38,475 bases of DNA. Origin: Streptomyces europaeiscabiei. Lineage in GTDB: Bacteria; Actinomycetota; Actinomycetes; Streptomycetales; Streptomycetaceae. The stretch spans positions 1 through 38,475 of the forward strand of contig NZ_LRTR01000730.1 of NCBI RefSeq assembly GCF_001550375.1, read 5' to 3'. The position numbers were made by a program, and so were the translations under genes. This document shows positions 25,591-34,871 of the stretch, piece after piece. The notes below the pieces were generated by a model. That model was not told where the DNA came from, did no database searches, and was given only the letters and a program-made list of their open reading frames with translations. Within the stretch, counting starts at the first letter, position 1; every line of letters starts with the position of its first letter.

Positions 25591-26625
25591 TCAGCCGCCG
25601 CCGTCGAGGTCGGCACACCGGCGCAGCACGTGCAGTTCGTGGCCGTCGAGTCGCATCTCGTAGAGCTTGCCCCGCGCGTTCTCGAAGGGGCGGTGGAGGA
25701 TCATCATCAGCCGGCCGTCGAAGGCGCGGAACAGCATGCCGTGGCCGCTGTCCTCGCGGACCAGGGGCCGTCGCTGGTCCCACGGCCCCGCGAGGTCGCC
25801 CGACCGGGAGACCGCGTACGTCTGCACATAGCCGCCGCTGATGGTGCCGTCGGCACCGGCCACGTTCTTCTCGTACGTCGACCACAGCATGAGCAGGGAG
25901 TTGTCGGGAGTCCGGTACAGCTGGGGGCCGTCGGTGATGTACGGCGCGAGCTGGTGCGGCACTCCGCCGGGGATCTGCTCGGTGAGCCAGGACGCGTCCG
26001 AGGCCTTGAACAGGAAGACCGGGTCCCCGATGGTCCCGGTCAGGTCCGGGGCCAGCCGGATCGCCTCCATGGTTCCGTCGACGGTCTGCAGCCATTCGTG
26101 CGCGTACACCATCCAGGGCTGCCCGGACGGGTCGACGTAGAGGGTGCCGTCGAGGGTCATGAGGTTCTCGGGCGGGGTGGGGCGTGCGGGATCGACGACG
26201 GTGAAGGGGCCCAGCAGCGAGTCGGAGACGGCCGTGATCGTGCCGCGCATGTGGTTCGGGAGACGGAAGGGGGTGCCCCACCGGTTGGCCGGCGGCACAT
26301 CGAGCGGTCTGTGCTCGTCGTGCAGCGTGGTGAGCAGGTAGTACCTGCCGTCCCACGCGTGCACCTCCGGCGCCCACGCCCCTTCGGTCGCCCAGATGCC
26401 CTTCTGTACGGCCGTCCGGAAGACCACGACGGGGCGCGTCCAGTCCCGCAGGTCGGCGCTGCGGTAGACCATCGTGCCGGTGCCGTCCACGCCCGAAACG
26501 GTCGGGTCGTTGGACGTGTAGAGGTAGTAGGTGCGGGTTCTGTCGTCGGCGACCACGAACGGGTCGTGCAGCGGCATGTCCGGAAGCCGCATGGCGGGAA
26601 GGCGCTTCGGGTCGGTCTCGGTCAC
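25591..26625 (-). CDS. Glycoside hydrolase family 43 protein
   Basis: A 344-residue five-bladed beta-propeller glycosidase of the GH43 / arabinanase-xylosidase type. The catalytic base D21 sits in HDPFVVADD. Other blade motifs are GAWAPEVHAWDGRYYLL, LMTLDGTLYVD (pKa-modulating Asp) and SGHGMLFRAFDGRLMMILH. The usual catalytic-acid position, often TEGP, reads ITDGPQLYR here. No signal peptide, so it acts inside the cell on imported oligosaccharides or is exported by other means. GTG 26623-26625 has no ribosome site, but TATTGT lies seven bases upstream, consistent with a leaderless message. Divergent from an aldo/keto reductase. Confidence 0.85.
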   Translation of the reverse strand: MTETDPKRLPAMRLPDMPLHDPFVVADDRTRTYYLYTSNDPTVSGVDGTGTMVYRSADLRDWTRPVVVFRTAVQKGIWATEGAWAPEVHAWDGRYYLLTTLHDEHRPLDVPPANRWGTPFRLPNHMRGTITAVSDSLLGPFTVVDPARPTPPENLMTLDGTLYVDPSGQPWMVYAHEWLQTVDGTMEAIRLAPDLTGTIGDPVFLFKASDASWLTEQIPGGVPHQLAPYITDGPQLYRTPDNSLLMLWSTYEKNVAGADGTISGGYVQTYAVSRSGDLAGPWDQRRPLVREDSGHGMLFRAFDGRLMMILHRPFENARGKLYEMRLDGHELHVLRRCADLDGGG

Positions 26626-26724
26626 GGTCGAACAATAGTGAGCGGGGGGCCTTGACTTCGTGTGCGCTCCAAGTTGAAGACTCCCGTTCAGGCCCGAGAG
26701 CCGGGCGGAACGGGAGGCAACGGT

Positions 26725-27708
26725 ATGAAGTACCGCACGATAGGCAGTGATCCGGGAACCCGTCGCGAGGTGAGTGTGCTGGCGCTCGGCGCGATGCTGT
26801 TCGGCTCGCGGACCGACGAGAAGACATCCTTCGCGGTGCTCGACCGCTACGTCGAAGCGGGTGGGAACTTCATCGACACGTCCGACAACTACGCCTTCTG
26901 GATCGACGGAGGGCAGGGCGGACAGAGCGAGGAACTGCTCGGTCGGTGGCGGCGCAGCAGGGGCATCGGCAACGAGATCGTCATCGCCACCAAGCTCGGC
27001 GCCCGGCCCCTCGCGCCCGGCACCAGCTATGTCGACAACGCGGAAGGGCTGTCGGCGAAGGTCATCCGGGAGTCGGCGGAGCGCAGTCGGGAGCGGCTCG
27101 GGGTGGAGCGGCTGGACCTGCTCTACGCGCACATCGAGGACCGTACGGTGTCGGCGCGGGAGACCGTCGAGGGGTTCGCTGAGCTTGTCGCGGAGGGCAC
27201 GGTCGGACTGCTAGGCGCGAGCAACCACGCCGTGTGGCGGGTGGAGCGGGCCCGCGCCCTCGCCACCGCGGCCGGGCTGCCCGGCTACGAGGTGCTCCAG
27301 TACCACCACAGCTATCTGCGCCCGCGCACGGACATCCCCAACGACCTCTGGGCGGACGGCTGCCTCGGCGCGGCCACCGCCGAACTGCTGAGCTATCTGG
27401 AGGCCGAGCCGGCCCTCACCCTGGTCGCCTACTCGCCGCTGCTCAAGGGCGGGTACGTACGGCCGGACGAGCTGCCGTCGGACTACGACCACCCGGGCAC
27501 CGCGGCCCGGACGAAGGTGCTGGGCGAGGTGGCGCGGGAGACCGGGGCGACCGCCAACCAGGTCGTGCTCGCCTGGCAGTTGGGCGGCCGGTTCCCGATC
27601 GTTCCGCTGGCCGGGGTGTCGTCGGTGGCGCAGTTGGAGGAGAACCTGGGCGCGGTGGAACTGGAGCTGACGGAGGAGCAGCGGGTCAGGCTGGACGCCG
27701 CGCACTGA
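26725..27708 (+). CDS. Aldo/keto reductase
   Basis: A 327-residue NADPH-dependent oxidoreductase with the TIM-barrel aldo/keto reductase fold. The tetrad is complete: D51 and Y56 in FIDTSDNYAF, K90 in IATKLGA, H136 in LYAHIED. The C-terminal cofactor segment VPLAGVSSVAQLEENLGAVE is also typical. The substrate is unknown; sugar or carbonyl compounds are possible given the GH43 neighbour, which it faces divergently across 99 bases. GGGAGG precedes the ATG. Confidence 0.92.
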   Translation: MKYRTIGSDPGTRREVSVLALGAMLFGSRTDEKTSFAVLDRYVEAGGNFIDTSDNYAFWIDGGQGGQSEELLGRWRRSRGIGNEIVIATKLGARPLAPGTSYVDNAEGLSAKVIRESAERSRERLGVERLDLLYAHIEDRTVSARETVEGFAELVAEGTVGLLGASNHAVWRVERARALATAAGLPGYEVLQYHHSYLRPRTDIPNDLWADGCLGAATAELLSYLEAEPALTLVAYSPLLKGGYVRPDELPSDYDHPGTAARTKVLGEVARETGATANQVVLAWQLGGRFPIVPLAGVSSVAQLEENLGAVELELTEEQRVRLDAAH

Positions 27709-27727
27709 ATCACACGGGTCGGGCGCA

Positions 27728-27842
27728 CCCGTGCTCGGTCACGGCGGCCTTCCGACAGTTCCCGTGCTCGGTCACGGCGGCCTTCCGACAGTTCCCGTGC
27801 CCGGTCACGGCGGCCTTCCGACAGTCCCCGTCCTCGGTCACG
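27728..27842. repeat. Tandem repeat, 33 bp x 3.5
   Basis: Units of 33 bases beginning CCCGTGCTCGGTCACGGCGG at 27728, 27761 and 27794, with a partial fourth copy at 27827 that runs into the end of the ohrR-like gene. The copies differ by only a few bases. They fill the gap between the convergent aldo/keto reductase and regulator genes, so expansion could change the regulator's C-terminus. Confidence 0.93.
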
Positions 27843-28329
27843 CCCGAGCGACGTTCGCCGTGAGCAGCCGCAGCAACTGCTTGGCCATGGTGCGCTGTTC
27901 GGGGGTCAGCCCCATGGCCTCGCCGATGTCCACGGGGACGGTCCAGGCCCGCTCCTTGAGCCGGGCGCCGGACTCGGTGAGGCGGATGGCGACCGAGCGC
28001 TCGTCGTCCGTGCGGCGCTCGCGGCGGAGCAGGCCGCCGGCCTCCAGGCGCTTCAGGAGCGGGGAGAGCGTGCTGGACTCCAACTGGAGCGCGGCGCCCA
28101 GGTCGCGTACGGAGATCGAGTCCTGCTCCCAGAGCACGAGCATGACCAGGTACTGCGGATACGTCAGTCCCAGCTCGTCGAGCAGCGGCCGGTAGCGGGC
28201 GGTGACCGCGCGCGAGGCGGCGTACAGGGCGAAACAGAGCTGGTCGTCCAGGAGCAGGCTGTGCCCCGGCGCCGAGGCCGGGTCCTGGGCCGTTCCGGTC
28301 GTGCTCACGATCTCGCCGACTGTGCTCAC
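27838..28329 (-). CDS. ohrR: OhrR-like MarR-family regulator
   Basis: A 163-residue MarR protein of the OhrR type, a repressor released when organic peroxides oxidise a cysteine. The sensing Cys is C32 in LLDDQLCFALYAASR, the conserved OhrR position. The winged helix is visible as LTYPQYLVMLVLWEQ ... SVRDLGAALQLESSTLSPLLKRLEA and RTDDERSVAIRLTESG. GTG 28327-28329 has GGAGGAG eight bases upstream. No ohr peroxidase gene is next to it, which is unusual for this family. A palindromic region lies 70-100 bases upstream. Confidence 0.87.
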   Translation of the reverse strand: MSTVGEIVSTTGTAQDPASAPGHSLLLDDQLCFALYAASRAVTARYRPLLDELGLTYPQYLVMLVLWEQDSISVRDLGAALQLESSTLSPLLKRLEAGGLLRRERRTDDERSVAIRLTESGARLKERAWTVPVDIGEAMGLTPEQRTMAKQLLRLLTANVARA

Positions 28330-28397
28330 GGTGTCGCTCCTCCGCCCTGTGCTCTGCGTGACGATCAACCACCCTACCTGCAAGTCTCCCCGACTGT

Positions 28398-28428
28398 ATT
28401 GTGCATCATTTACTCGTGCACGATTTAG
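28398..28428. promoter_or_regulatory. Palindromic operator region upstream of the OhrR-like gene
   Basis: An AT-rich island in GC-rich DNA with TTGTGCATCA near 28399 and the perfect palindrome TCGTGCACGA at 28414-28423. GTGCA and TGCAC also pair across the island. It probably binds the OhrR-like protein and controls it; this is inferred from position and symmetry. From here to 28597 no gene is supported. Confidence 0.6.
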
Positions 28429-28597
28429 TAGTGTGACACGGATGTGGTGTGCTGCCGCCCGGCGAACCACGTCGGCCGCGCCTGCCCACGGCGCCCACCC
28501 AAGGAGACCGGCTGACGTTCGCCACGTGCCGCCCCGCGCCGCGGAGTCACCCGCTGCCGGGGTGCGGGGCGCGGCGTCGGGGCTCCGTGGGCGGGCG

Positions 28598-29074
28598 CTA
28601 CGGACGGACCGGCGGTGCCTGGCGCATGACGGCCCAGCGCGAGGCCGCCGGGAGAGTGATCTGCTCCACCTTGACGTCCAGGAGCGAGTGGCGGTAGCGG
28701 CAGGTCGGGGGAGTGTCGACCAGGAGAAGGCAGGTGACGGTCGTGCCGCAGCCGATGAGGCCCGGACCGATCCTCAGCTCGGAACCGTGGAGGGCGACGG
28801 GCGGGGGGCTCGGCCGCGCTGGGCTCCGCTTCGGTGGCGACCAGCTCCATCCCGAACGTGCCCCGCCGACGAACTTCCGCCATGCGGCGGTCCGGAACAC
28901 CAGACCCGGCCCGTCGGTGTCCTTGGAGTCCCGGACGGCCATCAGGTTCTCGACGAAGGCCACCTCCACACAGGCGCCGTTGCCCGAGCTGTGGCTGCTC
29001 CTGTGCCAGAGCGCGTTCCTCAGGGCCGTCGGCTCGACCTGCGGGGCCCGCCGCCCGTTGTCCGTGCTCATCAT
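28598..29074 (-). CDS. DUF397-domain protein with a long C-terminal extension
   Basis: A 158-residue protein. Residues about 22-72 are the DUF397 domain (WHRSSHSSGNGACVEVAFVE, VRDSKDTDGPGLVF, WRKFV). Family members normally stop near here; this one continues for about 80 residues (GPGLIGCGTTVTCLLLVDTP ...) with no known match, so a lost stop or frameshift is possible. It starts at ATG 29072-29074, overlapping the stop of the upstream helix-turn-helix gene in the ATGA manner. In Streptomyces such pairs, related to the BldB/WhiJ type, often act as toxin-antitoxin-like or developmental switches. Confidence 0.8.
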   Translation of the reverse strand: MMSTDNGRRAPQVEPTALRNALWHRSSHSSGNGACVEVAFVENLMAVRDSKDTDGPGLVFRTAAWRKFVGGARSGWSWSPPKRSPARPSPPPVALHGSELRIGPGLIGCGTTVTCLLLVDTPPTCRYRHSLLDVKVEQITLPAASRWAVMRQAPPVRP

Positions 29075-29634
29075 CGGCTCCGTATCTCCCTCGCGATGTT
29101 CTCCAGCGTGGCGGGCGTCTCCTGCGGATCCGGGGCCGCGGCCCCCACCAGGTCGAAGGTCTGGACGAAGGCGCGTACGTCGCGCTCCTTCTCCAGGTAC
29201 AGGTTGCCGGCGATGGAATTGACATGGACCACGGTCGGTGTGTGGCCCTCGAACTCCAGCAGCGAGAACATCCCGGCCGGCGCCGCGTGCGCGCCCTTGA
29301 CCGTCGGCATGATCTGGATGGTGACGTGGGGCATGGCCGTCGCCTCGGCCAGGTGGGCGAGCTGGGTCGCCATCACCTCCGGGCCGCCGACCGGGCGCCG
29401 CAGCGCGCGGTCTCGATCTGCGCCGGGTCGTGTGACGCCGTACCACCCCAGCAGGTCCCGTACGTCCCGTGCCTTGATGGGGGCCTGACCCGTCTCCACC
29501 CGGCCGATCTTGGACATGGAGCATTCGAGGTGCGCCGCGACCTCTTCGATCTTCCGGCCGGCGTGCTCACGCAGGCGCCGCAGCTCCGCCCCCAGCTGCC
29601 GTCGCCGTACCGTCGGTCCCCCCGCCATGGCCAT
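29071..29634 (-). CDS. Helix-turn-helix regulator with shortened DUF5753 domain
   Basis: A 187-residue protein of the XRE/WhiJ-like group. The N-terminal helix-turn-helix (about 12-66) reads LGAELRRLREHAGRKIEEVA and HLECSMSKIGRVETGQAPIK. The remainder matches only the second half of DUF5753 (RRPVGGPEVMATQLAHLAE ... VTIQIMPTVKGAH ... GNLYLEKERDVRAF). About 100 residues normally lying between YGVTRP and LRRPVGG are absent, as from an in-frame deletion near residues 74-78. Typical members are about 280 residues. GGGGAG precedes the ATG. Coupled to the DUF397 gene; function may be altered. Confidence 0.82.
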   Translation of the reverse strand: MAMAGGPTVRRRQLGAELRRLREHAGRKIEEVAAHLECSMSKIGRVETGQAPIKARDVRDLLGWYGVTRPGADRDRALRRPVGGPEVMATQLAHLAEATAMPHVTIQIMPTVKGAHAAPAGMFSLLEFEGHTPTVVHVNSIAGNLYLEKERDVRAFVQTFDLVGAAAPDPQETPATLENIAREIRSR

Positions 29635-29793
29635 CGTTTCTCCCCATGGTGATGCCTCGCGTGACGCAGGTGTGCCGACGACTCAACTTGCTTGTCCCCT
29701 GCCCGAGTTCAGAATGCACATGTGGCTGACGCAATTGCGTGGAGGAAGCCCATCCGGGTGCGGGAGAGGTCGAAAGTGGGCAGAAAGCGCACC

Positions 29794-29823
29794 GCCCCGG
29801 CCGGGAACGATCCCGGCCGGGGC
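29794..29823 (-). terminator. Terminator of icd
   Basis: GCCCCGGCCGGGA (29794-29806), loop ACGA, exact complement at 29811-29823: a perfect 13-bp stem. It lies 44 bases downstream of the icd stop on the minus strand. Confidence 0.85.
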
Positions 29824-29867
29824 GACGACGTGCGGACCCGCAGATCCGCGCAGGGTGTGTGTGAGGG

Positions 29868-32240
<2,373 letters not shown>

Positions 32241-33323
32241 CTAGGGCGCGACCTCGACCGACGCCTCCCGCTGATGCGGAATCTCCACGCTGCCCCCGCC
32301 CGTCTGCAACGTGATCGCCCGCCGGGGCACCGGCACACTGATCCCCTCGGCCCGGTACCGCTTGTGCAGCCGCTTGATGAACTCGTGCTTGATCCGGTAC
32401 TGGTCGCTGAACTCCCCGACCCCGAGGATCACGGTCATCCCGATGCGGGAGTCACCGAAGGTGTGGAAGCGCACGGCGGGCTCGTGATCCGGGACCGCGC
32501 CCTCGACCTCCTTCATGGTCTCGGCGATGATCTCGTTGGTGACCCGCTCGACATGCTCCAGGTCGCTGTCGTAGCCGACGCCCACCTGCACGAGCAGGGT
32601 CATGTCCTGCTCGGGCTGGTTGAAGTTGGTCATGTTGGTGCCGGCGAGCTGGCCGTTGGGGATGATCACCAGGTTGTTGGAGAGCGACTTGATCGTCGTC
32701 TGCCGCCAGTTGATGTCGACGACATAGCCCTCCTCGCCGCTGCTCAGCTTGATGTAGTCGCCCGGCTGGACCGTCTTCGACGCGAGGATGTGGATGCCCG
32801 CGAAGAGGTTGGCGAGGGTGTCCTGGAGGGCCAGCGCCACCGCGAGACCGCCGACGCCCAGTGCCGTGACCAGCGGGGCGACCGGGATGCCCAGGGTCTG
32901 CAGGATCACCAGGCAGCCGATCGCGAGGACCGTGACCCGGGTGATGTTCACGAAGATCGTGACCGAACCCGCGACCCCGGCCCGGGACTGGGCGAGCGAA
33001 CGCACCAGGCCGGCGATCACCCTGGCCGACGTGATCGTGGCGACGAGGATGAACAGCACCGTCAGGGACTGGTTCACGTTGTGCTGCACGGTCTTCGTCA
33101 GCGGCAGCACCGCCGCCGCGGCGGCCGCGCCACCGACGAACGCGCCCCAGGGGACCAGGGAGCGCAGTGTGTCGACGATGACATCGTCACCGCCCCAGCG
33201 GGTCTTCGTGGCGTGGCCGCCGAGCCAGCGCAGCAGCAGCCGCAGCAGGAACGCGGCCAACAGGCCCGCGGCCAGAGTGATTCCGGCCACGAGGTAGTCG
33301 TCGAGGGTGAGGGCCCGGGTCAT
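32241..33323 (-). CDS. MscS-family small-conductance mechanosensitive channel
   Basis: A 360-residue membrane channel that opens under membrane tension to release osmolytes. Hydrophobic helices lie at about 10-32, 55-75, 85-105 and 125-150. The pore helix VTALGVGGLAVALALQDTLA is of the Ala/Gly-rich TM3 type. The MscS beta domain follows (VQPGDYIKLSSGEEGYVVDI, TTIKSLSNNLVIIPNGQLAG). The C-terminal alpha/beta domain ends near residue 345. GGGAGGTG precedes the ATG. Two 11-base direct repeats lie just upstream. Confidence 0.93.
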   Translation of the reverse strand: MTRALTLDDYLVAGITLAAGLLAAFLLRLLLRWLGGHATKTRWGGDDVIVDTLRSLVPWGAFVGGAAAAAAVLPLTKTVQHNVNQSLTVLFILVATITSARVIAGLVRSLAQSRAGVAGSVTIFVNITRVTVLAIGCLVILQTLGIPVAPLVTALGVGGLAVALALQDTLANLFAGIHILASKTVQPGDYIKLSSGEEGYVVDINWRQTTIKSLSNNLVIIPNGQLAGTNMTNFNQPEQDMTLLVQVGVGYDSDLEHVERVTNEIIAETMKEVEGAVPDHEPAVRFHTFGDSRIGMTVILGVGEFSDQYRIKHEFIKRLHKRYRAEGISVPVPRRAITLQTGGGSVEIPHQREASVEVAP

Positions 33324-33692
33324 CGGTCACCTCCCGAGGGACGCGGGGAGCGGCCGACGGGCCGTATGTCAGGTCCCGTGGGCCGTATGTGATGTGTCGT
33401 CACCTTGCCACCTGCTCGAATTCGAGATGCACGATCAGCGCCTGCCCGGATGTGTGTACGACGTCGGGCGCGACCGCTCATCCTGCCGTATCCGCACAGC
33501 TGATCGGCACCGGACCTGCGCGGATCGGCCGACGACCGGCCCCGCGTCCACAGGAATGTCCGGATGTGCACCGCGGTACGGCCGCCTCCGCCCGCAGGAT
33601 CAGGGCGACATCTTGTTCCCGGAGCCGCCGAGGTCCTCTTCCGGGATCCGCCGGTGTCCTCCTTCCGGCACCGTCCGGTACCTCAACCGGCG
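33324..33692. other. Intergenic region with direct repeats upstream of the channel gene
   Basis: No gene is supported. GGGCCGTATGT occurs at 33359-33369 and 33380-33390, 21 bases apart (two helical turns), 36-67 bases before the channel start, and could be a regulator site. The remainder looks non-coding. Confidence 0.5.
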
Positions 33693-34748
33693 TCAGATCA
33701 CCTTCAGCCGGACCAGCGCGCCGAGCGTCAACGCGCCCGGCAGCAGCGGCAGCCAGACCGTCATGACGCGGAACGTCAGCACCACCGCGGTCGCCACGGC
33801 CACCGGACCGCCGGCCGCCACCAGGGCGACCACGAGCGCGGCCTCCACCGAGCCGAGACCACCCGGAGTGGGCACGAGGGCGACCGCGACCGTGGCCGCG
33901 AGATACGCGAGCGCCATGTGCGTCACCGGGATGTCGAGCCCCAACGCCAGCCCCACGGTGACCAGTACGGCCGCCTGGAGCGTCGGGAACGCCAGCGAAC
34001 CGCCCCAGAGCGCCAGCACACGCGCCGGCCGCGTGTGCACCGAACGGGCCTCGCCCAGCGCCGTGCGCACGAACCCGGACACGGCCGTACGCAGCCGTCG
34101 TACGAGGAGAGCCACGGCCACGGCGCCGCACGCGACGGCGACGGCCGTGATCAGCAGGGGAGTCGACGTGCCGTCGGGGAGGAGCGGGCCGAGTCGCAGT
34201 GCCCGGGGGAACGCGAACAGCAGAGCCACCAGCAGGCCGACGCGGGCGACGGACTCCGCGAGCAGATACAGCGCGAGCGCCGCCGACGAACGGGACAGCG
34301 ACACCCCGCACACCGTCATGAACCGCAGGTTCACCGCGCTCGCGCCGAGGCCGGTCGGCAGCAGATGGTTCGCCGCGCCCGCCGCGAACTGGGTGGCCAG
34401 CAGACGCCCCGCCGGCAGCCGCTCGACGAGCGCCCCCTGCCGGGTCACGGCCGCCGCGACCCACGTCAGACATGTCACCCCGACCGCCGCGACCAGCCAG
34501 GGCCACCGGGCGGTCGCCAACTGGGTGAAGCCCTCGGCCAGAACGGAACGGTGCCGCACGGCGACCGCCACAACCATGACGAGGGGCAGCAGACAGAGGA
34601 TCCGCCGCACCGGAACACGCCTGGTGGGCCGTCGGGGGAGTGGTATCGCCGTCACACCGGGAGAGGTTCTCCGGGCCGGGCCAACAGGGGGTTGCGGGCG
34701 CGGGGACGGCGGCTGACCGGCGGCGGACTTCATCGCGTCCGGACGCAC
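33693..34748 (-). CDS. Lysylphosphatidylglycerol synthase TM-region / UPF0104 family membrane protein
   Basis: A 351-residue multi-pass membrane protein. After a Pro/Arg-rich cytoplasmic N-terminus (1-48) there are about eight hydrophobic helices. The family signatures are QFAAGAANHLLPTGLGASAVN (about 118-138) and AYLAATVAVALVPTPGGLGSVEA (about 285-307), both with the Pro-Gly-Gly loop. Relatives are the flippase part of MprF or stand-alone UPF0104 proteins in lipid handling. No aminoacyltransferase domain is fused. GTG 34746-34748 has GGTGA upstream; ATG 34733 is an alternative. Transcribed away from the ABC exporter, 123 bases apart. Confidence 0.85.
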   Translation of the reverse strand: MRPDAMKSAAGQPPSPRPQPPVGPARRTSPGVTAIPLPRRPTRRVPVRRILCLLPLVMVVAVAVRHRSVLAEGFTQLATARWPWLVAAVGVTCLTWVAAAVTRQGALVERLPAGRLLATQFAAGAANHLLPTGLGASAVNLRFMTVCGVSLSRSSAALALYLLAESVARVGLLVALLFAFPRALRLGPLLPDGTSTPLLITAVAVACGAVAVALLVRRLRTAVSGFVRTALGEARSVHTRPARVLALWGGSLAFPTLQAAVLVTVGLALGLDIPVTHMALAYLAATVAVALVPTPGGLGSVEAALVVALVAAGGPVAVATAVVLTFRVMTVWLPLLPGALTLGALVRLKVI

Positions 34749-34833
34749 ACGTCGTCACCGCGCATCGGCGCCGTCCTCGCCACCACCCGGCACCGTCCTC
34801 GCCGTGCCACGGTGTGCGCGCCGTCCCGCGCCC

Positions 34834-34864
34834 TTGACCTCAAGCTTGGTCGAGGTCCTAGCGT
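34834..34864 (+). promoter_or_regulatory. MerR-type promoter of the ABC exporter
   Basis: The -35 TTGACC (34834-34839) and the -10 TAGCGT (34859-34864) are separated by 19 bases, the over-long spacing used by MerR regulators. The spacer carries the inverted repeat GACCTC...GAGGTC (34836-34857). The predicted transcript start, about seven bases after the -10, falls at or next to ATG 34872, so the message is probably leaderless. Confidence 0.75.
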
Positions 34865-34871
34865 CCTCCGT

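Noticed and set aside
28440..28520. A short Cys-rich leader peptide (VCCRPANHVGRACPRR)
   Set aside because: It resembles cysteine-responsive leader peptides, but there is no ribosome site and no sulfur gene downstream.
33564..34871. A long upstream extension of the ABC exporter frame
   Set aside because: It is Arg/Gln/His-rich shadow of the minus-strand membrane protein; the MerR-type promoter and the exporter N-terminus both place the start at 34872.
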